This document shows positions 43,601 through 52,283 of a DNA stretch of 64,000 bases, piece after piece. The position numbers and the translations under genes are program-made. Under the pieces are notes generated by a model that searched no databases, was not told the origin of the DNA, and saw nothing but the letters and a program-made list of their open reading frames with translations. Numbering within the stretch: the first letter of the stretch is position 1; the number at the start of each line of letters is the position of its first letter. The stretch lies in NCBI GenBank assembly GCA_023399055.1, contig JAEWQV010000005.1, positions 1 to 64,000 of the forward strand, in the 5' to 3' direction. Origin of the DNA: Bacillota bacterium. GTDB taxonomy: Bacteria > Bacillota > Clostridia > Lachnospirales > Lachnospiraceae.

Positions 43601-46600
43601 TTTGCCATGCAATATATGCCACATTGTCCTTTACTGTAACACAAGGGGCAAAATCAGCGGTTCCATCTTCCTCTACTACCTCCGGTTCAGACCAAGCCTC
43701 TCCAGTGTAATAGGAATAATAAAGTGAAGTTGCATTCTCATCATTAACACGTTCGTTATTATGATCCAGCCATACTAACAAATATTTGCCTTGCCCTAAT
43801 TCAGCTATCTGCGGCTCCCCATACGGATAAACATTGCTCTTTATATTCTGGCTGCTCGTATTACTGTCAATTGCATTAAGAGCTCTTAGGTTGTTACCCA
43901 TAAAGTAGGATGGCTCTTCAGCAAATTCTGTAGAAATCAGTTCCAGGTCATCATTTTGAATAGCCGCAATAGGTGATTGCATAATTCTGTTGCCATTCTT
44001 CGGGTATACTGTAAAATCACTGATTGGCCAAGTCTTTTTTCCATTTATAAAAAAGAAGGCTTTATACGAGAGGTATAGACTGGCTTTCAGCGTAACCTTT
44101 AAGTCTCTTGGGGCTGAAAAAGCCGGACTGCTCAAAGGCCTTAAATTAACTGTTCCCTTAATTTCTCCTTCCAGACCACCTTCTACCTTAGCAACACCAA
44201 TATCTCCACCTACACCAACTAAAGGTTTTAATGCCAGTGAAATTTCACCAGATACGTCTACTCCTTTACTTAAATTGCCTGCTTCCAGCATCTTAACTTT
44301 AAGTCCTGCCTGAAGTGTTCCAGTTATACTAAATCTTAAAAAGACTACTGGTGCTGGAGGGAATTTATACTTTAAATCAACTCCCGCAGTAAACAATACG
44401 CACACTTCACCTGCACCAAAGGAATATCCCCCTGTCGATGTTCTAGTGAACTCAACATAGCCAAAGATACTCTTATCTCCCGTTATTACCATCGGTCCAC
44501 CCTTTTTTATCAGGCTTCGATAGGTATTATAAAATTCCTGATTGGTCTTCTTACCAACGCTGTTGACCAAGGACTTAACTGTTCGATACGTACTTTTTCT
44601 TATTTGTTTTGCTTCTGCTGTTAATCGACCAGAAGAATCTGTTTCATTCGATTTTGCTGGTTCATCAACATCACCGAAAGATGCTACATACTTATCTTTG
44701 TCATCATCGTAAACTAATTTAACTTTATTACCAAAGGTTAACTTTAACCCCAAAGGCAAATCGAAGAGATTCCATTGATGACCACCAAACGATATCGTTG
44801 GACCTGCTTCCGTTATACTGAAATCAATGTTGGAGGCCAGGGTAACCTGTGGTTCACTTTGTTGTACCGTGATAGTAACACTGGCTGTCATATTTTTACT
44901 GGCTAAAGTAGCGCTAATCGTCGCTGTTCCTTCTTTTAAGGCTGTAATTGTTCCATTTGCTACACTTACAACGCTTGGATCACTGCTTTTCCAAGATTTA
45001 ATTGCGGTGGCAGTAGCGTTACTAGGAATAAAGACTAAATAGTTCCTTAAATTCCTTGTATCTTTCACATCCATTGTTATTGTTGAAGGTGAAAAATACA
45101 TAACCGCAACTGGTATTTCTGCACCGATTACTGTAACTTTACAGCTGGCTAACTTACCGCCAAGGGAAGCTTTAATATTAGCCGTACCAACTTTTTTAGC
45201 AGTCACCCTACCACTGTTACTTACAGTTGCTACAGCCGGATTATCGCTCACCCAGGTTACAGACCCGCTTAAATTACTCACTGTTGCAATTAAGGTCTCA
45301 CTCTTATATACCTCTAGCTGCAAACTATTTTTATTTAAGGTTATAGAACCTGCCTTACTTACCGTAACTTTTGGCAAGGATATCTGAAACTCTGTGGATT
45401 GACTGCTACAATTCGCTGCACTAAGAAGAACATTTCCTTCTACTCCTTTAGCTGCCTTTTGTGCTTGTGCTTTAACAGAGAAGGTTACAGCCTTTTCTAC
45501 TCCTGCTGCGATATCCCCAACACTCTTTGAGGCTCCAGAACTTCCAACTAGTACCAACTCACCAGTAGCTGGTAGCGAAATATTCGCTTTCACATTTTTT
45601 GCTGTAACTGTGCTATTATTTTTAATATATACGGTTACTGTAAACGGATTAGATTCATAACTTCCGGTCTGTGAATTTGCAATTAATGCTCTTGGAGCTA
45701 CCACACGCAAGGACAACTCACTTTCTTCGTTGCCAGAATAAGAATCACCTATGCCATAAAAGGTCTCAACTACTCGCTGTCCTCCTGGTAAAATAGTTTT
45801 AGGGTTATAGTACATGGCAACTGCACTATCGCCTGTTACGTATTGGTTACTGCTTACCGCATAACTCCATAAGTTATTATAAATATTTCCCCAATAAGCA
45901 AACTGAACCTTATCTGGTTTACTGCTTACACTTTTATAAAAACAACCATTTGCAATTACGGTAGGTCGTTCAAAACTATCAAAAGCCTGCCAGTACTGTG
46001 GTATGTCATTACCTGATAGCTCAATCTCCTGTGTAACATTTCCCTTTCCTGGAATTCTAAAGGGTACGCCATCGTTATCTCCCAGCATGGTATCTAACAT
46101 GATACGAACTCCCACGCTGTGATTTACTGCACCACTGTTTGCAATTATGTATTGAATTCGAGCCATATCTTTTCGGCCCGTTGAATAATTCATATCAAAA
46201 GTTACAATTTGCTGAATCGTTACATCACCTTCAACCATGGTTGCAATACATTTTGATCCGTCTGGATAAAATTGTACACCTCCATTAGGATAAAACTTTA
46301 TATCAACACCATCAATACGTACTGTAGAATACGTTGTTGACGATCCAGGATACCCATATAATAATTTTTTATTATTGTCTGTAGTGGAAGCCGGATCTCC
46401 ACCGGTGGTCCCCAATGTGATATTTCCACTGCCAATAATACAAGCACCCAGGTATTCATTGCTCATGATATTGCCGTTTAATGCTGTAGCTGCAAGCATT
46501 GTTGAGCGGCTTAAGTCACTTCCATTGCTTTCTAAGCCACTTGCTATCTCTTCCTTCCAAGCTGTGTAACTTTCTTTATCAAAATTTGGATCTTGAATAG

Positions 46601-46940
46601 AACTATCCTCTATAATCTTTTCCGTATTCAAACCCTGAGTTAGCTCCTGATCCTCATTAGTATCAGTTTCAGATTGCAGTAGCTCCGCTCCCATTAAATT
46701 ACTATATTCTTCTGTCTGTTGAAATTCACTGGCAAGCCTATAAACCTCATCATAAACACTCATTAACTGGGCATCTGCCATCTCCTGCAGCTCTTCTTCA
46801 GTCAATTCTTCTTTTGTTTCTTGAGGTGCAATTTCACTAACTACTTGTTCTTTTGTTTCCCCTGCGCTAACTTCATTAACGGGTACAAGTGTAAATAACA
46901 TTGTTACTATTAATAAAACTGCTATGATACGACCTTTCAT
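40650..46940 (-). CDS. Very large secreted multidomain protein with two CBM2-like modules
   Basis: A protein of 2,096 residues. In order: signal peptide (MKGRIIAVLLIVTMLFTLV), a Glu-rich helical stretch, a beta-rich domain (about 155-410), a CARDB-like domain, two Big2 Ig-like domains (VTWVSDNPAVATVSNSGRV; SWKSSDPSVVSVANGTITA), a strand-rich domain, a long propeller-like region with repeated SEPE-type strands, more CARDB-like sequence, two chitobiase C-terminal-type repeats (IYYTVDGTDP; IYYTTDGSDP), and two CBM2-like modules (NQWNTGFQGEIVLTN; SAWNEAYQGFITIKN). No glycosidase domain was recognised. It probably binds plant polysaccharide at or near the cell. GGGAGG precedes the ATG at 46940; the frame opens at 47006. 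Confidence 0.8.
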   Translation of the reverse strand: MKGRIIAVLLIVTMLFTLVPVNEVSAGETKEQVVSEIAPQETKEELTEEELQEMADAQLMSVYDEVYRLASEFQQTEEYSNLMGAELLQSETDTNEDQELTQGLNTEKIIEDSSIQDPNFDKESYTAWKEEIASGLESNGSDLSRSTMLAATALNGNIMSNEYLGACIIGSGNITLGTTGGDPASTTDNNKKLLYGYPGSSTTYSTVRIDGVDIKFYPNGGVQFYPDGSKCIATMVEGDVTIQQIVTFDMNYSTGRKDMARIQYIIANSGAVNHSVGVRIMLDTMLGDNDGVPFRIPGKGNVTQEIELSGNDIPQYWQAFDSFERPTVIANGCFYKSVSSKPDKVQFAYWGNIYNNLWSYAVSSNQYVTGDSAVAMYYNPKTILPGGQRVVETFYGIGDSYSGNEESELSLRVVAPRALIANSQTGSYESNPFTVTVYIKNNSTVTAKNVKANISLPATGELVLVGSSGASKSVGDIAAGVEKAVTFSVKAQAQKAAKGVEGNVLLSAANCSSQSTEFQISLPKVTVSKAGSITLNKNSLQLEVYKSETLIATVSNLSGSVTWVSDNPAVATVSNSGRVTAKKVGTANIKASLGGKLASCKVTVIGAEIPVAVMYFSPSTITMDVKDTRNLRNYLVFIPSNATATAIKSWKSSDPSVVSVANGTITALKEGTATISATLASKNMTASVTITVQQSEPQVTLASNIDFSITEAGPTISFGGHQWNLFDLPLGLKLTFGNKVKLVYDDDKDKYVASFGDVDEPAKSNETDSSGRLTAEAKQIRKSTYRTVKSLVNSVGKKTNQEFYNTYRSLIKKGGPMVITGDKSIFGYVEFTRTSTGGYSFGAGEVCVLFTAGVDLKYKFPPAPVVFLRFSITGTLQAGLKVKMLEAGNLSKGVDVSGEISLALKPLVGVGGDIGVAKVEGGLEGEIKGTVNLRPLSSPAFSAPRDLKVTLKASLYLSYKAFFFINGKKTWPISDFTVYPKNGNRIMQSPIAAIQNDDLELISTEFAEEPSYFMGNNLRALNAIDSNTSSQNIKSNVYPYGEPQIAELGQGKYLLVWLDHNNERVNDENATSLYYSYYTGEAWSEPEVVEEDGTADFAPCVTVKDNVAYIAWQNSEVVYKEGVSLEDVASTIGIKVAEFKDGKLTISKITKPDQNIESAPILASDNNTVAVVWTRNSQNDIFGVEGENTIYQSSLLADGWSEPEEVHTETGYMGTISAVINDGKLYIAYAKDRNGQLEDFSDDEIMLIVGDSEPVQITSNEFMDANAKLVVNEDVVSLYWYEDGSIVYRPNAEQEEKRILEISEYAGMNFDILSNGIDQVILWEDTDGFSTNLKAAYYNAETREWGDVSELTSQQDRIRDTNAILTKDGSLCAVFILADLLENYDGESSPYGECNLVLLQQTPGYDLGIEGSILYDETSVAEGALIDLGVLVANKGQKAVEGFELQLKRDGEVIQSQVVSEQVLAGAELYYEIPYQLNTPFEAHDLEVYVLPLNQTDIKLADNSVNVSLGKAFIELSGLSITGTKDARTVSVQVNNSGYVDSDALYIEMIQSDGENEAVKAATVIDSINKQDSTHVEFDYTILEDLFTRDSILDQLIYIRVYDYNTMSVLDYNFTNLPNPYFGHHLTVSDVALVGNTMILNVDNNLPEEVSGLLCIRHETEDDQVVIYGQEIVQGSFYGQSYEVDLTGIDMEGGTLSVYVVDEEGWGISNEVVVEGTNTARLLKPFATPAGGEYETEQYVTLETTNENAAIYYTVDGTDPVVDAPGTLLYMEPILIEKSTTIKAIAAGEDMLDSEIAVFDYIIGKEICEVPTASPVSGTYETPQSVILSAGENAQIYYTTDGSDPKEVSGASLYVEPIAVEQSITIKAYAVCEGMEDSEIAVFDYIITEKEEPNYTANFRVTNQWNTGFQGEIVLTNISDEVIRNWNLAFDTDFKINNIWNASIKEHTGQNYLIGYADWNQFINPGASVVIGFTGEYTGQVNAPVNYSLYNANTTPDNINCEVTYTLTSAWNEAYQGFITIKNNSSQKLVDWTLEFDFDGTITQFYTADIVEHTGNHYVIKGKSYNCNIYNGSRLDLQFVVSTPQIPLELKNITIQ

Positions 46941-47346
46941 TCTTGTTCCTCCCTTTCCCTCATCAATGTGATGATATAGTGTAAAAGACATAAACCTTTG
47001 TAACAAATCTAGCTTAGGGCTAAGCTTCTATTAACCGAAAAATATAACCTCCTTTTTTTGTCATATTTGTTAATTATTTTACATTTCGAATCTAGTTTTG
47101 TCAATATATGGGTTTGTTTGCTGCTTTTACTTTTAACGTACTTTTATCTTAAAATCTTTATCTAGACAAGAGATAAGGAGAGATGGGAAATAAAAAAATC
47201 CGTTATAGCACCTCTGTACTCAACGGATTTTTCTTATATACTCATCTGATGCAAACTATTAAAGTCCTTTTTAGCGCATTGGCAAAAGAGGTTATATGCG
47301 GATACAATAGTTCATTAACTTATCTTTGTCCTACATTTTTCTTCTC
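46941..47346. other. Intergenic region upstream of the CBM2 protein
   Basis: About 400 bp holding the terminator of the zinc-ribbon gene (listed separately) and, presumably, the CBM2-protein promoter, which I could not place. It is rich in T on the plus strand; no RNA gene was seen. Confidence 0.35.
47193..47232 (-). terminator. Terminator of the zinc-ribbon protein gene
   Basis: AAAAAATCCGTT (47193-47204) pairs with AACGGATTTTT (47222-47232), with T-runs on both strands. It lies about 115 bp after the stop of the minus-strand zinc-ribbon gene. Confidence 0.7.
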
Positions 47347-49638
47347 TTAATAAAATCGATACTTAAAATTACTACCCAGCCAAACTATTTCCGTTACATC
47401 CGTATCGATAGCAACAGACTTCTTCTTTCCTTGATATAACATCAGATCTCCTTTTTCTCTGTCATTACTATAATCTACAAGATAAGCAATGTTTGACTCG
47501 CTAATTGGAGCAAATGAAGTTACATCATCTGATATCTTAGTCTCTTTATCTCCTTTAAGAAGGCATAACGTTCCATCATAGTTACTGTCACTATAGTCAA
47601 CATAATAAAGTAATGAATCACTATCCTTAAAGCTATATAAGCTATTAATATATACATCCGTAGCTATTATTTTTCCCTTAAGGTAAAGATCACCAGAACC
47701 ATCCTTTACATCCTTATAATAATAGATCTTATTATTTCCAAAACCATACCTGTAGCCCACAACATCCTCATCGATAGTGACCGGTGTCTCTACTGACCCA
47801 CCCGATATTTTTGCAGACTTAAGTGTACCATATTGTTTGTCAGTATCATAATCATCCAGGAAATATATTATCCCATCCTTGTTAATTAACCAACTTTTTG
47901 CATCAGTTGAATCAATTGTGCTTTCCTTCTCTTTGTATGCAAGGTACGTATCATCTGAAACAATCCTAGAAGACGTTATCTTGTCCTGTAGTTCCGGTAT
48001 AATATCACTATAATAAATATTATCCGTCGTCAAGTCAGATAATTTTTGAAGCACGACGTTTGATACGCTATATTTTTGATAGATTACAGCAGGAACTTCT
48101 GAACTAGTTTCAGTAAGAGGATAAGAATAATCTTCAAAGACTATATCTGAAGCAATCGCCGTTTCTTTGCCATCCTTCCAATAATATAGCAAATATTTAT
48201 TATAAGTTACTGCATTCTCTTCACTCTCAAGTTGACTTCTTAGCTCGTCTCTAAAAAGCTTATTTTCATAGACTGTATAAGCTAAATCATATTCTTCTTT
48301 CATACTGTCATATTCTGTCTGCCAATTAGCATAATCTTCCTGATACTGTGTATATGCAGCATTATATCTATCCCAGTCTGTATCCTGTAACCAATACCCC
48401 CACTCGTCCAGTTCTTCATTCCAAGTGCTAGACCAGTAATCAGACACCCACTCCTGTGTTGAATAATCAGCTTCACTTGGATATTCTGGTTTCGTTGGGT
48501 ATGTTGGATATTGTGGTTCAACAATGTCCTTATCGGAAGCAGCCATATCATCATTTATAAATCCAGATAATTTACTGGTTATTTCTTCCTTTTTCAAATA
48601 ATAAACCGATTCACGATCAATCACTGAAATAACTTTTGCAACATCGGACGAAATCTTCACCTTTTCTTTCTTGCGTTCCTTTAAATAAAGAGAACCTTCC
48701 TTCTGGTAAAACACTTTCTTACTGTTAGGATAAGCATATTGAATGGAAGAATTGCTATCCAACTTTGACTCTTCACCCTTTAAACCTTTAAGAGACAGCT
48801 CATAGATTGTATACTCACCGTCAACATAGGTTTCATAAATCAGATAATCACCCTCGTCATTAATGTAAAATCCACTTACTTCTTCATCTAATTTTGCCTT
48901 TTCATCAGATTTTCTGTCATAGATATAGAGTTTTTTCTCTTCTCCTTTAATATAAAAGAATTTAGAGCCATCCTTTGATAGTGCAATATTCTCGCTAAAT
49001 ATCTCACTATCAATCTTGTGTGCAGCATCTGATTTCGTGTTATCATCCTTTAAATTTCTCCAGTAATAAGACCATTGCCCTTCGCCATCTATACGGTCCG
49101 GATAAAATATATATTTATTATCTTCACTAAAAAGGATATAGGCTGACAGAAATGTATATTCATATGGCTCTAAATACTCCTCTGAATCAATTAATTTATT
49201 AGTCATCTCAAACGGTTTAATTTTTGATAGGTTGGTAAAGTTCAACTCCTGATCCTTTGCGTATAGAACATAAGGTTTACCGGACTTATTTCCAACTACG
49301 GTAAATAATACCCCTGCTAAAATAATTAGTATTAAAACTGAAGCAGCCACAATACCTACAAACTTATTCTTAATTATAAATTGTGTAAGATCAAATTTAC
49401 TTTTTACTCCTACATCCGGTATAACTCCTATATTTGTGCTACCCATCTGCTTTCCGCATTCCGGACAAACCATAAACTCCGTAGTAGTTTTTGTTCCACA
49501 TTGTGAACAAAATACTGTTTCAAAGCATGACGGCTCAGCCTGCTCCTGGGCTTCAATTTTAGTCCCACATTCAGGACAAAATTTACTACCTTCATCTACT
49601 TCTGCTTTACAGTTAGGGCATGTTCCTTTTGATAACAT
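47347..49638 (-). CDS. Zinc-ribbon membrane protein with long propeller-like exterior
   Basis: A 763-residue protein. Two N-terminal zinc ribbons (CPNCKAEVDEGSKFCPEC; CSQCGTKTTTEFMVCPEC), one membrane helix (about 93-114, IVAASVLILIILAGVLFTVV), then 640 outside residues of repeated strand motifs (KKLYIYDRKSDEKAKLD; SLYLKERKKEKVKIS; KIYYYKDVKDGSGDLYLKGK) typical of a beta-propeller. An insertion of about 100 residues (around 375-470) is rich in Pro, Tyr and Trp and looks unstructured or coiled. Such proteins are frequent in Lachnospiraceae with no known role. GGGAGG precedes the start. Confidence 0.7.
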   Translation of the reverse strand: MLSKGTCPNCKAEVDEGSKFCPECGTKIEAQEQAEPSCFETVFCSQCGTKTTTEFMVCPECGKQMGSTNIGVIPDVGVKSKFDLTQFIIKNKFVGIVAASVLILIILAGVLFTVVGNKSGKPYVLYAKDQELNFTNLSKIKPFEMTNKLIDSEEYLEPYEYTFLSAYILFSEDNKYIFYPDRIDGEGQWSYYWRNLKDDNTKSDAAHKIDSEIFSENIALSKDGSKFFYIKGEEKKLYIYDRKSDEKAKLDEEVSGFYINDEGDYLIYETYVDGEYTIYELSLKGLKGEESKLDSNSSIQYAYPNSKKVFYQKEGSLYLKERKKEKVKISSDVAKVISVIDRESVYYLKKEEITSKLSGFINDDMAASDKDIVEPQYPTYPTKPEYPSEADYSTQEWVSDYWSSTWNEELDEWGYWLQDTDWDRYNAAYTQYQEDYANWQTEYDSMKEEYDLAYTVYENKLFRDELRSQLESEENAVTYNKYLLYYWKDGKETAIASDIVFEDYSYPLTETSSEVPAVIYQKYSVSNVVLQKLSDLTTDNIYYSDIIPELQDKITSSRIVSDDTYLAYKEKESTIDSTDAKSWLINKDGIIYFLDDYDTDKQYGTLKSAKISGGSVETPVTIDEDVVGYRYGFGNNKIYYYKDVKDGSGDLYLKGKIIATDVYINSLYSFKDSDSLLYYVDYSDSNYDGTLCLLKGDKETKISDDVTSFAPISESNIAYLVDYSNDREKGDLMLYQGKKKSVAIDTDVTEIVWLGSNFKYRFY

Positions 49639-50006
49639 AGTTTTTTCTTCCTCCCTATATCATTAATATTATTTAACCAGCCATAAAGATGGTGACTGGA
49701 TACGTTCCTTTTCTTTATCATCACTAGTATTTTGACAAAGGTATTAGCTCTAAATAGATACCTATCTGGGTATTCTTAAGCAAAAAAATTATAGAATTTA
49801 GGGATAATTTTAATTATCTAGTTAATTTGAACTAAAGTATAACTTGTCTAAATATACCATAATAAGTATTTTTTTACAATACATTGTCAGAAATCGCATT
49901 GAAGTGAAATTAAGATACCATATCTAAAACGCCTTAGTTGCCATAAAAAGAAGGGAGGACACTAGCCTTACTAGCATCTTCCCTTTTTAATAATCATCCC
50001 ATACTT
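49639..50006. other. Intergenic region between two minus-strand genes
   Basis: This 370-bp stretch holds the terminator of the repeat-containing HTH gene (listed separately) and otherwise AT-rich sequence; no gene or RNA was recognised. Confidence 0.35.
49945..49990 (-). terminator. Terminator of the HTH-repeat gene
   Basis: AAAAAGAAGGGA and TCCCTTTTT bracket an inner CTAG-CCTTA-CTAG hairpin. On the minus strand the stem is followed by a TTTTTATGG tail. It lies 20-60 bp after the stop. Confidence 0.65.
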
Positions 50007-50756
50007 TTATAGGAATGGAGCCAAATCCCTTATAGCCATAAAACCATGTTTCTTCACCAATGCATCCGCCAACTTATGCAAGGTTTGGTTACTCAAAAAC
50101 GGGTATAATCCTTTGCAATTAGAGATATCTCCTTTTTCCAGTGCACTCATTACCAGGTAATCCAGAGTTTCCTCGCTAAGAAACGGAGCCAGCCCAACCA
50201 CCTGATGCATATTCCCAACTGATGTACACTTACGTAAAAGTTTATCTAAGGATTCTTCACTGAGGAATGGCGCTATTGCTTGAATTGCTCCCATATCTTC
50301 TGCAACATCAATCTTATCTACAATTTGATCTAGATAATCTTCACCTACGAAAGGAGCAATACCAATTAAATCCTCAATGGTCATTCTCTCTTCATTTTGT
50401 GAAAGAATGCTGTCCATAAGTCGTTCCGTCTGCTCTGGTTTTAAGATAGGTGCAACTTCTCCAATGCTCTGACCTGATACTTTATGTTGCTGAACAAACA
50501 CTTCGGCATCGCCATTTACCACATGTTTAATGATATCCTTTGCTTCTCCATCTGTAAGAAGATCATCGATGGTACAACCAAATAATGTTGCCAGTTCCGG
50601 GAGCTTTGAGATATCTGGCATGGAATTTCCTCGTTCCCAGTTGCTAACTGCCTGATAACTGACTCCCATTGCATCTGCTAATTCCATTTGAGTTAAATTC
50701 TTTTCTTTTCTAAGATTAGAAATTTTCTTTCCTATTGCTACTGTACTGAATGTCAT
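50007..50756 (-). CDS. XRE-type HTH regulator with tandem APFL repeats
   Basis: A 249-residue protein. Residues 8-65 form a Cro/C1 HTH (ISNLRKEKNLTQMELADAMG, VSYQAVSNWERGNSMPDISK). From about 95 to the end there are six repeats of roughly 31 residues with the core [I/L]-x-P-F-L-S-x-x-x-L-D-x-L (VAPILKPEQTERLM; IAPFVGEDYLDQIV; IAPFLSEESLDKLL; LAPFLSEETLDYLV; LYPFLSNQTLHKLA; a last LAPFL at the C-terminus). The repeats should stack as helical pairs. The ATG at 50756 has AGAGG about 9 nt upstream. Confidence 0.75.
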   Translation of the reverse strand: MTFSTVAIGKKISNLRKEKNLTQMELADAMGVSYQAVSNWERGNSMPDISKLPELATLFGCTIDDLLTDGEAKDIIKHVVNGDAEVFVQQHKVSGQSIGEVAPILKPEQTERLMDSILSQNEERMTIEDLIGIAPFVGEDYLDQIVDKIDVAEDMGAIQAIAPFLSEESLDKLLRKCTSVGNMHQVVGLAPFLSEETLDYLVMSALEKGDISNCKGLYPFLSNQTLHKLADALVKKHGFMAIRDLAPFL

Positions 50757-50896
50757 TCTATTATTCCTCTCTTCTGATTTTATTAGAAAAGGTTCTACGA
50801 CTCTTTTCACAAGCATCTTATCAAATTGGATGTTGTTCTTAACAGCAAGTCGCAGTTGAATCCCTACTTCAGCGTCTCAATCAATGCTTGAGTATA

Positions 50897-50926
50897 CTAA
50901 TAGCCCTCATCATAGAGGGCTATTAG
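50897..50926. terminator. Hairpin downstream of tldE
   Basis: CTAATAGCCCTC (50897-50908) pairs exactly with 50915-50926 around ATCATA; outer GTATA/TATAC extends the stem. No T-run follows on the minus strand, so termination is likely but not certain. Confidence 0.5.
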
Positions 50927-50984
50927 TAATATACGTGACGATAAAGCTAAGTGTCATGAACGGTTTTTACAGGTTTCATATTAT

Positions 50985-52214
50985 TTATTGAGCTAACTCC
51001 ACCTTCATTTTTAATACTAAAGCAGGGCTGCTCATAAAAGGTTTATCACTACTACAACCAATATAATTTTTCCCGAACATATCGAAAATATTACTAGTAA
51101 CTGTTAATTCTGGAAGTCTACCTAGAATTCGTTCGCCATCGGTCAAATAAGCATCCTGAACTGGGGTAGCATAATCACCACTATTGGTGTAATCGCCACC
51201 TGAGGTGATTTTTGCTAAAATTGCCAGCTCTCCTCCCAACAGTTCCTTTAATGTTTTGTTTCCGTTTGCTATTCTAAGGGAAGGACTATTTAAACCAGGC
51301 ACGTCATCATATTTACCTCCTGCTGCACCTGTTAATGGTATAGAAAATGCAGTTGCATTCTTTTTATCCGTATATGCATATTTTATAACACCTTGATCGA
51401 TTAGTGTAACTAAATCGTCCTCTGCTACTGTACCTTCCATATCAAAGAACGGAACATGAAACATTTCATCACTTCGATTTTGGCATAGCGTAAAATCCTC
51501 GTGAAAAGCCTTGGTATCCATCTTATCCTGAAACAGAGAGATACCTCTACCCATTGTCTCTCCATTCAGTGATTCCGTAAATTTGCCCATTATCTCCTCC
51601 GGCTGAAGAATGACCGGCATCATATCTTTTTCAAGGCCACAGTTTACCAAATATCCCTCTAGACTGTTTCTTCCCTCTTGTAACAATTTATCAAAATCAT
51701 ATTCTCTATCCATGTACACTAAAAAAGAATCAAAGACATTTACAGAATCCTTATGTTTGACAAGTAAGCCCACATCAATGGTCTTATCATAGCTCACATA
51801 GTTTAGACCAGTATCATTGCTGATAGAGGTAATGGACTCAGTTAATGACAATTTGTTGCTCAATAGAAACTGTGGATACTCCTTCTCAAGTATCTCTAGA
51901 AGTCTCTCCATATCCCGTATGTACTCTTCTTGAGATAATCCAATTTTTCTTAAATCCCTTACTCTTTCTTTCCCTTGGGATGGTTCATAGGGGTAAGGTG
52001 TATGTGCGTCCAGGTTTTTTATTGCTTGATTCCAGGTTTCCTCCGTTGGTTCCCCATAGCAACCTGCAATTCCAATATATCCATTCTCATATACACGACA
52101 AGCACATTTGATTAAGTTTTTCTTTCTAATTGCATCTATTTTTGTTCCGGTAACGTTAAGTGATATCTCATTAATGACTTCTTTATATAATTCTTTTACC
52201 ATAGGAATAACCAT
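50985..52214 (-). CDS. TldD/PmbA family protein (TldE/PmbA type)
   Basis: A 409-residue protein of the TldD/PmbA family without the HExxxH zinc motif, as expected for the TldE (PmbA) partner. It carries LSLTESITSISNDTGLNYVS, GRNSLEGYLVNCGLEKDMMP, GGDYTNSGDYATPVQDAYLT and ILGRLPELTVTSNIFDMFGK. TldD-TldE is a heterodimeric protease that degrades unfolded peptides and matures some peptide natural products. The gene follows tldD by 70 bp on the same strand. The ribosome site is ambiguous; ATG codons at 52214 and 52202 are both possible. Confidence 0.82.
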   Translation of the reverse strand: MVIPMVKELYKEVINEISLNVTGTKIDAIRKKNLIKCACRVYENGYIGIAGCYGEPTEETWNQAIKNLDAHTPYPYEPSQGKERVRDLRKIGLSQEEYIRDMERLLEILEKEYPQFLLSNKLSLTESITSISNDTGLNYVSYDKTIDVGLLVKHKDSVNVFDSFLVYMDREYDFDKLLQEGRNSLEGYLVNCGLEKDMMPVILQPEEIMGKFTESLNGETMGRGISLFQDKMDTKAFHEDFTLCQNRSDEMFHVPFFDMEGTVAEDDLVTLIDQGVIKYAYTDKKNATAFSIPLTGAAGGKYDDVPGLNSPSLRIANGNKTLKELLGGELAILAKITSGGDYTNSGDYATPVQDAYLTDGERILGRLPELTVTSNIFDMFGKNYIGCSSDKPFMSSPALVLKMKVELAQ

Positions 52215-52283
52215 GCCTTTCTAGATACCTGCTAATTATAAGTTACAGGTCTGCACTAATATTTTTGTAATAATCTTAATTAT

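Noticed and set aside
43990..44313. Antisense open frames within the CBM2 protein gene (several, both ends)
   Set aside because: They lie opposite a long gene with clear domains, lack ribosome sites, and their composition reflects the coding strand.
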